From contig NZ_CP060139.1 in NCBI RefSeq assembly GCF_014524565.1, positions 2,921,501 to 2,985,500 of the forward strand: DNA of 64,000 bases, read 5' to 3'. The stretch is from Croceimicrobium hydrocarbonivorans (GTDB taxonomy: Bacteria; Bacteroidota; Bacteroidia; Flavobacteriales; Schleiferiaceae). The translations under genes and the position numbers were made by a program. The notes under the pieces are model-generated. The model worked only from the letters and a program-made list of their open reading frames with translations. It made no database searches and was not told the DNA's origin. This document shows positions 19,598-27,590 of this stretch, one piece after another (the first letter of the stretch is position 1; each line of letters starts with the position of its first letter).

Positions 19598-21370
19598 TTG
19601 AAAGTCAATCTCTTTTTTCTTCGTTCATTCTTGCTCCTGTTTAGCTTGAGTTCGCAGGCTCAACTTAGCATGGAGGAGAATGTGGATTCCCTGAATAATC
19701 TTTATGCAAAAGGATTGTATGAAGAGCTTATTTATATGGGGCAGTCCAATATTGCCGACTGGCCCTTGGGGGACACTCTAAACAGGCATTATGGTCGTAC
19801 CTTATTAAACCTGGGCAAGGCCTTTGGTCAGTTAGAGGTCTATTCTGTGGCTATGCAATATCATCGCCGAGCACTGTCGGTCTACAAACAGATTTCAGAT
19901 TCCTCCGGTGTGGTAAATGCCTATACTTATCTGGCTTCCATTTACTATAGCACTGAAGACTCCGCTGGAGCTTTCGCCAATTTAAATTGGGCTCGTTCCT
20001 ATTATCCTGATTCGGTTTCCAAAACCGAAGAGATGCGTCATACCTATATATTAGGTTTGCTCTATAAGAAATTTGGCACTCCAGAACGTGGCTTGGAGCT
20101 GATTGATAGCCTGATTCCGCATCTTCGAACAAACTCATACCTATATGCCCAGGTGAATGTGGCGAGTATCGATCTTATGGATTCGATGGAGTTTTTAGTG
20201 CGGTACCCTGATATTCTTCTTCATATAGAAAGGTCAAAGTTCTCAGTAGTTTATCGAATTAAAGCTTTGGAGGAAGTGCTAATGCGGGCCAATGAAATTG
20301 GTCGACAGGATATCATTGTGCGCTATCTGCCCAAGTTGGAAAGCCTAATGAAGGACGGCGGTCGAAATGTGTCAATTACCCAAAAGGCTCGTTTTTACAA
20401 GCTTCAGGCGGATGCCAAGGCCTATCAAAAAGATTATCTCTCTGCCTTCAATTTAATGAAGGACTATACCAAGCATTTGGCGCAAATGGATTCGATAAGA
20501 GGCGCATCAGACTTGCAAAAACTTGAAACTCAGGTTCGACTGAAAGATGCCGAACTTAATGCTCAAGAACTTAGCATAGCCTTGCAGGACAGTAAGCGTC
20601 AGACCTATATTTTAATTGTCATTATTGTATTGGCGGGCATTATCATCTTTTTGATATACCGCATTAATCGCAATACCCGCGAACGCAATAGAGCCATCGC
20701 CGAAGTGGCGGCTACGCGTGGTCGAATGCTTTCCATTTTATCGCATGATATCCGTACTCCTCTTGGGCAATTAATAGGAACCCTGGATGCTTTTGAAGAA
20801 GGGGATTTGAATGTGACCGAGCTGAAGGAAATGTTGGGTCCTATCAAAGCAGCAGCAGAGAGTACCAATAAACTATTGGATAATACGGTGGCTTGGATCA
20901 ATGTGAACCGCGCTGATTTTAAACTGAATCCTATCAATTTTGACGTACATGCTTTCTATGAAGATGTATTAAGTCATTTTAAAGCAGTGGCTCGTGCCAA
21001 GGAAGTGAGTTTTGAGCTGGATATTCAATTAAAGAACTTGTATGCCGATCGCTTTTTGGTACAAACCACCCTTTTCAATTTAATAAGCAATGCCCTTAAA
21101 TTCAGTGAGAAGGGCGGACGCTTAGTCTTGAAGAACTATCAGCGAAAGGACCGCAAGGTTTTGGAGGTATCCGATAATGGCCGTGGAATTAGTGAGGCGA
21201 ATTTGGAGATTATTCGCTGGGAGATGCGCATCAGCACCCAGGGAACTCATCGCGAAAGCGGAGGTGGACTTGGTTTAACCATTGTTCGCGATGCCTGTCA
21301 TAAGCTGGAAGCGGATTTCGAAATAGACAGCATCGAAGGTCAGGGCACTAATTGCCGAATAGTTTTCTAG
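19598..21370 (+). CDS. TPR-containing membrane sensor histidine kinase
   Basis: Probable two-component sensor of unknown signal. The frame begins with TTG at 19598; this start is favoured because the next ATG lies after a clear signal peptide (FFLRSFLLLFSLSSQAQ). Residues 25-330 are helical repeats of TPR type, followed by a coiled coil and a membrane segment (YILIVIIVLAGIIIFLI, about 337-355). The kinase core has His383 in LSHDIRTPLGQ, the N box FNLISNALKFSEKGG, the G1 box VSDNGRGIS and the G2 box GGGLGLTIV. No response regulator gene is adjacent, so its partner must lie elsewhere. Confidence 0.9.
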   Translation: MKVNLFFLRSFLLLFSLSSQAQLSMEENVDSLNNLYAKGLYEELIYMGQSNIADWPLGDTLNRHYGRTLLNLGKAFGQLEVYSVAMQYHRRALSVYKQISDSSGVVNAYTYLASIYYSTEDSAGAFANLNWARSYYPDSVSKTEEMRHTYILGLLYKKFGTPERGLELIDSLIPHLRTNSYLYAQVNVASIDLMDSMEFLVRYPDILLHIERSKFSVVYRIKALEEVLMRANEIGRQDIIVRYLPKLESLMKDGGRNVSITQKARFYKLQADAKAYQKDYLSAFNLMKDYTKHLAQMDSIRGASDLQKLETQVRLKDAELNAQELSIALQDSKRQTYILIVIIVLAGIIIFLIYRINRNTRERNRAIAEVAATRGRMLSILSHDIRTPLGQLIGTLDAFEEGDLNVTELKEMLGPIKAAAESTNKLLDNTVAWINVNRADFKLNPINFDVHAFYEDVLSHFKAVARAKEVSFELDIQLKNLYADRFLVQTTLFNLISNALKFSEKGGRLVLKNYQRKDRKVLEVSDNGRGISEANLEIIRWEMRISTQGTHRESGGGLGLTIVRDACHKLEADFEIDSIEGQGTNCRIVF

Positions 21371-21393
21371 CTTCGCAGAGCAAGATTAGAAAG

Positions 21394-22485
21394 ATGCAAA
21401 TAGCGGAAATTATTCGTGTTTTAGAAGACTGGGCTCCCTTAGCTTATCAGGAGTCCTATGATAACAGCAAATTACTATTTGGTCAAAAGGAGAGTGAGCT
21501 GGATCAGGTATTGGTTTCTCTCGATATAACCGAAGCCATTGTGGATGAAGCCCTGCAAAAAGGGGCGCAGATGATTGTTAGTCATCATCCTTTGATTTTC
21601 GGAGGCCTGAAGTCTCTTACCGGCAAGAACGATGCAGAGCGAGCACTGATTAAGGCCATTCAGAATAATATTGCCATTTACGCCTTACACACCAATTTGG
21701 ATAATGTATCTAGTGGAGTGAATGCGGAGATTGGTCGTAGGTTGGGTATTGCTAATCCCAAGATTTTAGCGCCACGTACTGGCATTTTAAAGAAATTGGT
21801 AGTCTTCGTGCCTAACAGCAGTGTTCAGTCACTTAGCGAAGCTTTATGGGCGGCTGGGGCTGGAAATATTGGAAACTATGATCAATGTAGTTTTCGATCG
21901 GAAGGGAAGGGGACTTTTCGAGCTTCTGCAAAAGCCAATCCTAGCATAGGTGAAATCGGAAGCTTGCATCAAGAAGAGGAGTTTCGATTAGAAGTTTTGG
22001 TGGAAGAAGCAAAGCTATCTGGCGTTTTAAAAGCTATGCAGCTGAATCATCCCTATGAGGAGGTAGCTTATGAGATCTATGCCATTGAAAATGCCCATCA
22101 GGAAATTGGTTCCGGGATGTATGGCGATTTAGCAGAAGCCATTTCAAGCGAACAATTTTTGAAGCAAATCAAGCAAACTTTTGGCGGTGTAGTACGCTAT
22201 ACTCAAGCTCATAAGGATGAAATCAAAAGAATTGCTTGGTGCGGAGGAAGCGGTAGTTTCCTCTTATCCAGAGCAAAAGCAATTGGAGCCGATTTGTTTC
22301 TAAGTTCCGACTTTAAATATCATCAATTTTTTGAGGCTGATAACCAGATACTTATTGCTGATATTGGTCATTATGAGAATGAACAATACACTATCGGCCT
22401 GATTGCCGAATATTTGCGGAAAAAATTCCCTAATTTTGCCGTTCTTTTAACGGAAAACAGTACCAACCCGATCAATTATTTATAG
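21394..22485 (+). CDS. Nif3-like dinuclear metal centre protein
   Basis: Member of the Nif3/YbgI/YqfO family of hexameric proteins with a two-metal site; the physiological role is unsettled. I start at ATG 21394 (MQIAEIIRVLEDWAPL), giving 363 residues. Metal ligands are seen in MIVSHHPLIFGG near the N-terminus, ALHTNLDN, and the C-terminal DIGHYENEQ. The long central insert (about 130-230) is the PII-like domain found in the longer family members. It lies four bases before the coiled-coil gene, a pairing common in Bacteroidota. Confidence 0.92.
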   Translation: MQIAEIIRVLEDWAPLAYQESYDNSKLLFGQKESELDQVLVSLDITEAIVDEALQKGAQMIVSHHPLIFGGLKSLTGKNDAERALIKAIQNNIAIYALHTNLDNVSSGVNAEIGRRLGIANPKILAPRTGILKKLVVFVPNSSVQSLSEALWAAGAGNIGNYDQCSFRSEGKGTFRASAKANPSIGEIGSLHQEEEFRLEVLVEEAKLSGVLKAMQLNHPYEEVAYEIYAIENAHQEIGSGMYGDLAEAISSEQFLKQIKQTFGGVVRYTQAHKDEIKRIAWCGGSGSFLLSRAKAIGADLFLSSDFKYHQFFEADNQILIADIGHYENEQYTIGLIAEYLRKKFPNFAVLLTENSTNPINYL

Positions 22486-22489
22486 CTCT

Positions 22490-23266
22490 ATGGCTAAAGA
22501 AGTTACTGTTGAAGAAAAGTTACGCGCTCTCTACGATCTTCAGCTCATTGATTCCCGAATTGATAAAATCCGCAGCATCCGCGGGGAACTACCTTTAGAG
22601 GTAGAAGACCTTGAGGATGAGATTGGTGGATTGGAAACCCGTGTCGAAAAGTTAAACGTCGATATCGACGAGTTGGACCAGGAGGTGAAAGCCAAGAAAA
22701 ACCTGATCAAAGACTCTGAGGAGAAGATCAAGAAATACGAGTCGCAGCAGAAAAACGTTCGCAACAATCGCGAGTTTGATGCACTTTCTAAAGAAATCGA
22801 ATTCCAGGAATTGGAAATTCAATTGGCTGAAAAACGCATTAAAGAGTTTAAAGCCAAAATCGATAATAAGAAAGAAGCTATTGCCGGTGCTGATGAGAAA
22901 TTAGCCGAGCGAAAATCTCACTTGGAGTTCAAGAAAAGTGAGTTGGATAGCATTCTTAAGGAAACTCAAGAGGAAGAAGATCTTCTTTTAAAAGAGTCTA
23001 CCAAGCAACAAAAAGTAATCGAGGAGCGCTTATTGAAAGCCTATACTCGTTTGCGTAACAGTGCTCGCAATGGCTTGGCCGTTGTGCCGGTTGAGCGTGG
23101 TGCTTCCGGTGGTTCATTCTTTACCATTCCTCCCCAACGTCAGTTAGAAATTGCCGCCCGGAAGAAAATCATCACCGATGAGCACTCTGGTCGTATTCTG
23201 GTTGACCCCGAATTAGCTCGGGAAGAGGAAGAGAAAATGGAGAAGCTTTTTACTTCTAAAAAGTAA
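22490..23266 (+). CDS. Coiled-coil protein with degenerate C4 zinc ribbon
   Basis: The 258-residue product is almost entirely charged coiled coil from residue 10 to 190, followed by a short C-terminal domain with FFTIPPQRQLEIAARKKI and SGRILVDPELA. This is the architecture of the C4-type zinc-ribbon family (DUF164/CT398-like) that accompanies Nif3 genes. In that family the ribbon carries CxxC pairs; here the expected positions read ASGGS and DEHS, and the protein contains no cysteine at all. The fold is probably kept without zinc. Function unknown; co-transcribed with the Nif3-like gene. Confidence 0.85.
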   Translation: MAKEVTVEEKLRALYDLQLIDSRIDKIRSIRGELPLEVEDLEDEIGGLETRVEKLNVDIDELDQEVKAKKNLIKDSEEKIKKYESQQKNVRNNREFDALSKEIEFQELEIQLAEKRIKEFKAKIDNKKEAIAGADEKLAERKSHLEFKKSELDSILKETQEEEDLLLKESTKQQKVIEERLLKAYTRLRNSARNGLAVVPVERGASGGSFFTIPPQRQLEIAARKKIITDEHSGRILVDPELAREEEEKMEKLFTSKK

Positions 23267-23283
23267 ATCATATTGCATCTTTG

Positions 23284-23309
23284 AGGGATCCTTAGCGATC
23301 CCTTTTTTT
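23284..23309 (+). terminator. Terminator abutting the next start codon
   Basis: AGGGATC at 23284-23290 and GATCCCT at 23297-23303 form a perfect seven-base stem with a six-base loop, followed by a T run to 23309. The ATG of the next gene begins at 23310, so the hairpin leaves no leader. A near-match -7 box (CATCTTTG, 23276-23283) precedes it. Confidence 0.85.
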
Positions 23310-24773
23310 ATGCGACATTTTTACCTACTCATTTTTAGCCTGGCCTTGTTTTCAGGCACCGCACAAAAGGTGGAATTCAATAAGGCTATGGAAGACGGCA
23401 TCAAGGCGATTGCCGAACTTCGCTATGGCGATCTCCATCAAATCTTGACTCGGGAGCGCAAGGCTAATCCCGGCAATCGAGTTCCGGATTATTTGGAAGC
23501 GGCTGCTCTTTGTATCCGTGGTTTTTTCGTGGAGAATGAAGAATGGTATTCCAATAATGAGGCTCGACTGGATAAGCTCTTTGGTCGGGTAGAAGAACTC
23601 TCGGATACAGAGCCCTACAAGCGTGTATTCTTAGCCGAAATGGCTTTGGGACGCAGTGGCATTCACGGTAAGTACAAAAACAATATTAAGGCGGCATGGG
23701 GTTTTTACCGCGCCTATAATTTATTGGATGATAACCTCCGTGAATTTCCCAATTTTATTCCCACGCTTATTCCCTTTGGGGTTCTTCAAACCGCGGTAGG
23801 TAGCTTGCCTTCGGATTATAAATCGGTGGCTTCCTTATTTGGCTTTAAAGGCAATATCGAAGAAGGATTAAAAATGATCCGCAAGGCTTATTACTATAGC
23901 CTGGCCGATCCTAAATTGAAATTCCATCGCGATTATTTTGGCTTTGTTTATGCCTATGTGAACTACGAGCTCGAGACCGAAGAGCAGGTTAGTTTGTACA
24001 CCCTAGGTATGGATGTAGAAGCTTCCTCCTTCTTCACCTATTTGGAGGCTCAGCAGAAACTTCGATCGGGCGATGCCAGTGAAGCTTTAAAGCTATTGCA
24101 AAATCGTCCTCTAAGCGAAGATTATTTAGAAGTTCCATTCTTTGAATACTATACTGGTAAGGTCGCTTTAATGATCAAGCCAGAAGAGGCTTATAAGCAC
24201 CTGACCTTATTTTTAAAGACGGCCAAGGATGAGGAACATCGCAAATCAGCTTATCGCTATCTAGCTTGGTATCATTTATTAAATGGACAGAAGTCGGAAG
24301 CTGAGGCCTATCGACAAAAGATAATGCAGGAACCGGAAACCCTTACGGGCTCCGATAAGCAGGCGCTTGATGAGGCGATTCGCGGCTTTAACTTAGCACT
24401 GATTAAAGCTCGATTGGATTTTGATGCGGGTCGCTATGCGCGAATCGTAGAGAACCTCAAACCCGAAGGAGTGGAAGATTGCTGCCGTAAAAATTGGGAG
24501 CGACAAGAATACCATTACCGCAGAGCGCGAGCCTTACAGGAATTAGGATTGATTGATCAGGCGATTCCGGCCTTTTTAAAGGCAATGGAATATCAGGATC
24601 CGGTAAGCTTTAGTTTGGCCAATAGTACCTTGCAGGTTGCCATTTTGTTTGAGCATAAGGGAAATTGGTCCCAAAGCAAGCGCTATTTCAAAGAGGCTTT
24701 GGCCTTAGAAGGCTACCCATTTCACGAAGGTGTACAACAAAAAGCAAAAGCCGGATTAGAGCGTTTGCCTTAG
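23310..24773 (+). CDS. Secreted TPR protein resembling TTC39/Iml2
   Basis: Function unknown. The 487-residue product has a signal peptide (HFYLLIFSLALFSGTAQ) and is otherwise helical repeats. The order of an early helix pair, an FRAY-type helix, and then a block containing FGVLQTAVGSLPSDYKS and GFKGNIEEGLKMI recalls the eukaryotic TTC39/Iml2 (DUF3808) family, where a similar 'LP - FIGF.G....GL' block occurs. The C-terminal third has two TPR-like units (YHYRRARALQELGLIDQAIPAFLKA). The similarity is from memory and moderate; a generic periplasmic TPR protein is the alternative. Confidence 0.65.
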   Translation: MRHFYLLIFSLALFSGTAQKVEFNKAMEDGIKAIAELRYGDLHQILTRERKANPGNRVPDYLEAAALCIRGFFVENEEWYSNNEARLDKLFGRVEELSDTEPYKRVFLAEMALGRSGIHGKYKNNIKAAWGFYRAYNLLDDNLREFPNFIPTLIPFGVLQTAVGSLPSDYKSVASLFGFKGNIEEGLKMIRKAYYYSLADPKLKFHRDYFGFVYAYVNYELETEEQVSLYTLGMDVEASSFFTYLEAQQKLRSGDASEALKLLQNRPLSEDYLEVPFFEYYTGKVALMIKPEEAYKHLTLFLKTAKDEEHRKSAYRYLAWYHLLNGQKSEAEAYRQKIMQEPETLTGSDKQALDEAIRGFNLALIKARLDFDAGRYARIVENLKPEGVEDCCRKNWERQEYHYRRARALQELGLIDQAIPAFLKAMEYQDPVSFSLANSTLQVAILFEHKGNWSQSKRYFKEALALEGYPFHEGVQQKAKAGLERLP

Positions 24774-24807
24774 ATGAATTTCATAATTTCCCCAGCAAAT
24801 CATAAAG

Positions 24808-25887
24808 ATGGATCAACTGCTGAGTATCACTTGGGACGCGGGTCGCGGAATTGACCTGGGATTTTTTACCCTCCGCTATTATAGCCTGCTCTTTGCATTA
24901 GGCTTCGTGCTGGGATACTTCATCATGAAGCGAATATTTAAGCGTGAAGGTATTCCCATCGAAAAGCTGGATACCCTGCTTACCTATACCGTGGTGGCCA
25001 CGATTGTAGGTGCTCGTTTAGGCCATGTTTTCTTTTACCAATGGGATTATTATTCGCAGCATCCCTGGGATATTATTAAAGTGTGGGAAGGTGGATTAGC
25101 CAGTCATGGAGCGGCGGTAGCCATTATTATCGCCATGATTATCTATTCTAAGAAAGTACTGGATAAGTCTACTTTATGGATATTAGATCGGGTGGTTATT
25201 ACCGTGGCTTTGGCCGGATGTTTTATTCGTTTAGGCAATTTTGCGAACTCCGAAATTTATGGGGATGTCTCTAACTCCGCTTGGGAAATGGTCTTTACCA
25301 ATCCGGTGCGTGATCGTATTTTAAATACCAATGGACAGTGGATTGATGGGGTAGAATTCATCGAAAAAGAGGAATATGAGATTACCGATTCGATTACCTA
25401 TCCCATTTACGATGTAGAAGTTCATTTCAATCCTAAGATCGGCAACCGAGCAAGGGCGCAAGAGAGCTTTTTAGATCATATAAAACCCTTATTGGCAAGC
25501 GCTAGTAAAGAGGATAAAAACTTGGTGATTACCGGAAATGAATTCGAATGGGACGAGTCTGAAACTCTCGTAGGAACCATTGAGGCTCGCGGTTATCCTC
25601 GCCGACCCACCCAAATTTTTGAAGCCCTGGCCTATCTGGCCATCTTCTTTATCCTGGCTCGTTTGTATTTGGTGGCCGATGTTCGTCAAAGGGTAGGTAT
25701 GCTCTTCGGACTTTTCTTAATCTTGGTCTTTGGCTTCCGCTTTGCAATCGAATTTTTGAAGGAGAATCAAGTAAGCGCCGAAGAAGGACGTGCTTTTAAT
25801 ATTGGTCAGAGTTTAAGTATACCGCTGGTGATTGCCGGTTTGTATTTCAGCATTTTCGCTAAAAAATTGAAGAATGAAAAAGAATAA
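24808..25887 (+). CDS. lgt: Prolipoprotein diacylglyceryl transferase
   Basis: Lgt transfers diacylglycerol from phosphatidylglycerol to the lipobox cysteine of prolipoproteins; several such lipoproteins are encoded in this window. The 359-residue product has about seven membrane segments, the GGLASHGA histidine loop, the signature IRLGNFANSEIYG, and RRPTQIFEA. It is about 70 residues longer than E. coli Lgt because of an extra hydrophilic periplasmic stretch (about residues 165-250). Its end overlaps the DUF192 gene by 14 bases. Confidence 0.96.
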   Translation: MDQLLSITWDAGRGIDLGFFTLRYYSLLFALGFVLGYFIMKRIFKREGIPIEKLDTLLTYTVVATIVGARLGHVFFYQWDYYSQHPWDIIKVWEGGLASHGAAVAIIIAMIIYSKKVLDKSTLWILDRVVITVALAGCFIRLGNFANSEIYGDVSNSAWEMVFTNPVRDRILNTNGQWIDGVEFIEKEEYEITDSITYPIYDVEVHFNPKIGNRARAQESFLDHIKPLLASASKEDKNLVITGNEFEWDESETLVGTIEARGYPRRPTQIFEALAYLAIFFILARLYLVADVRQRVGMLFGLFLILVFGFRFAIEFLKENQVSAEEGRAFNIGQSLSIPLVIAGLYFSIFAKKLKNEKE

Positions 25888-26404
25888 GCAGCGCATCATT
25901 GCGATTGTACTATTAATCGCCCTGGGCTTGTGGATTGTAATTTCGGTAATTCCTAAAGGAACAAGTGGTCGCTCCAGTGATCGCCAGGTAGCACCTTCCA
26001 AGGCAGAACCTCCTTTTACCAAGGAAGCGGAATTAGCTATTCTTGATACTTCCGGTACCGATGTCTTGATGAACCTGGATATTGAATTAGCCGAATCGGT
26101 AGCTGAAATCCAGTATGGTATGATGTACCGCAAAAGCATGGATCGCAATATGGGAATGCTTTTCATTATGGGTAGCGAGGCCCCACGTTCCTTCTATATG
26201 AAGAACACCTATGTTCCTCTGGATATCATCTTCATTAATGATGATATGGAGATTGTAAGTATCCAAAAAAATGCGAAGCCTTTAGATGAAACTTCCTTGC
26301 CTAGTGAAGGTCCTGCCTCTTTGGTTTTAGAAGTGAAAGGTGGCCTAAGTGATGAGCTGGCTTTAGTGAAAGGCCAAAAAATTCGCTGGAATCGCCTACA
26401 TTAA
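25874..26404 (+). CDS. DUF192 protein with N-terminal membrane anchor
   Basis: The 176-residue product has a membrane anchor or uncleaved signal (IIAIVLLIALGLWIVISVI) and a DUF192 domain from about residue 55: LAESVAEIQYGMMYRKSM, GMLFIM, FYMKNTYVPLDIIFI and VLEVKGGLSDEL. DUF192 proteins are exported beta proteins of unknown role. The start lies inside lgt, and the YCII-like gene follows after four bases, so the three are one unit. Confidence 0.92.
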   Translation: MKKNKQRIIAIVLLIALGLWIVISVIPKGTSGRSSDRQVAPSKAEPPFTKEAELAILDTSGTDVLMNLDIELAESVAEIQYGMMYRKSMDRNMGMLFIMGSEAPRSFYMKNTYVPLDIIFINDDMEIVSIQKNAKPLDETSLPSEGPASLVLEVKGGLSDELALVKGQKIRWNRLH

Positions 26405-26408
26405 GGGC

Positions 26409-26831
26409 ATGAAAAAGCTCGGTATATTATTGGCCTTGATGCTCTTTAGCATTGCGGGGCAGGCTCAGGTAGAAGTGGATGCAGAAGGTTTCGAAACCTT
26501 TAAAATGCAAGAAGGAGATACCACTTACCTCATGAAAAAGTACTTCTTAGTTTTTTTGAAAAGAGGCACGGAGCGCAGTCAAGATCAAGCCGAAGCGTTG
26601 AAAATTCAGACCGCCCATTTAGCCCACATGGATTCGCTGGCCAATATTGGTCAGTTGGATTTGGCTGGCCCCATGGGCGATGATACGGATTTAAGAGGAA
26701 TCGTGGTTTTACGAGTTCCTACTATGGAAGCTGCCGAAGCCTGTGTAAAGGCAGATCCTGCCGTAAGGGCCAATCGATTGAGCTATGAAATTCACCCTTG
26801 GTGGGCAGCGGTAGGAAGTAAATTGCGTTAG
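26409..26831 (+). CDS. Exported YCII-domain protein
   Basis: The 140-residue product has a signal peptide ending in AGQAQ, then a YCII-type ferredoxin-like domain: KKYFLVFLKRG, HLAHMDSLANIGQLDLAGPM, and the end LSYEIHPWWAA. YCII relatives are often small putative enzymes or chaperone-like proteins; being exported is less usual. The stop overlaps the convergent NlpC/P60 gene by four bases. Confidence 0.85.
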   Translation: MKKLGILLALMLFSIAGQAQVEVDAEGFETFKMQEGDTTYLMKKYFLVFLKRGTERSQDQAEALKIQTAHLAHMDSLANIGQLDLAGPMGDDTDLRGIVVLRVPTMEAAEACVKADPAVRANRLSYEIHPWWAAVGSKLR

Positions 26832-27406
26832 CCTTTGTAGCGTCCGCCTTTAAAGAAGCGCTTAGACCAGTAAGCATTGCTTAAAGACGAAATCATCACT
26901 CCTCTGCTAGAGCTGGTATGCGCAAATTGACCATCACCAAGGTATATACCAACGTGATCGATTCGACGGCCTCGCACCTTAAAGAAAACCAGGTCGCCAA
27001 ACTCCAATTCATCCTGATTTAAGGCTTCCATCTCAGAAAAGATATCCTCGGCCCGCCTGCCTTGGAATTCGCGTTCAAAAACCTCCTGATAGGCGATAAT
27101 CACAAAGCCACTGCAATCCACTCCTTTTTTAGTCATGCCTCCCATACGGTGCGGAGTGCCATACCAATCATCAATAAAGCTTTCTAAATCACTTTCCTTA
27201 GCATCGAGGGCGGGCGCTTCATCGATCTCTTCGGATTTGCTTTTTGGCTTAGTAGTTTTATCCTTTTTTGAATTCAGGATTTCATGCTCAAACTGCGGTG
27301 CCGACTTGGGTTTGGATTTAGCAGGACTGCGCTGCAAACTTCCACAGGAAGAAAGCAGGAGTATAAAGCTTAGGGCCAAAAGGTATTTCGAATAGCGCCA
27401 AATCAT
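26828..27406 (-). CDS. NlpC/P60 family lipoprotein (cell-wall endopeptidase)
   Basis: A C40-type peptidase expected to cleave peptidoglycan stem peptides in the periplasm. The 192-residue product has a lipoprotein signal (LALSFILLLSSCGS, cysteine about residue 21), a charged lysine/serine-rich linker to about residue 70, and the catalytic domain with Cys98 in VDCSGFV, the histidine in RIDHVGIYLGDGQF, and AHTSSSRGV. It converges on the YCII gene and lies downstream of the M1 peptidase gene beyond a terminator. Confidence 0.93.
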   Translation of the reverse strand: MIWRYSKYLLALSFILLLSSCGSLQRSPAKSKPKSAPQFEHEILNSKKDKTTKPKSKSEEIDEAPALDAKESDLESFIDDWYGTPHRMGGMTKKGVDCSGFVIIAYQEVFEREFQGRRAEDIFSEMEALNQDELEFGDLVFFKVRGRRIDHVGIYLGDGQFAHTSSSRGVMISSLSNAYWSKRFFKGGRYKG

Positions 27407-27478
27407 AGGTCAAATTTCGGGAAGGAAATGAGATCTGCGGTCCTGAGTCTGAATTGTTATTGACAGGCTGATATGAAC

Positions 27479-27503
27479 TAAAAAACCCCGTTTGCACGGG
27501 GTT
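27479..27503 (-). terminator. Terminator downstream of the M1 peptidase gene
   Basis: AAACCCCG and CGGGGTTT pair around a six-base loop; on the minus strand the stem is followed by a T run (the A run at 27479-27485). It lies about 90 bases after the stop of the M1 peptidase gene and before the NlpC/P60 gene, separating the two units. Confidence 0.85.
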
Positions 27504-27590
27504 TATAGAGGGGGAAGGTTCCAATAGTTTTCACTATTTCCTTATTCAAAGTACGTATCTGTCGCCTTTAAAGGAAATAGGTCATTTGCC

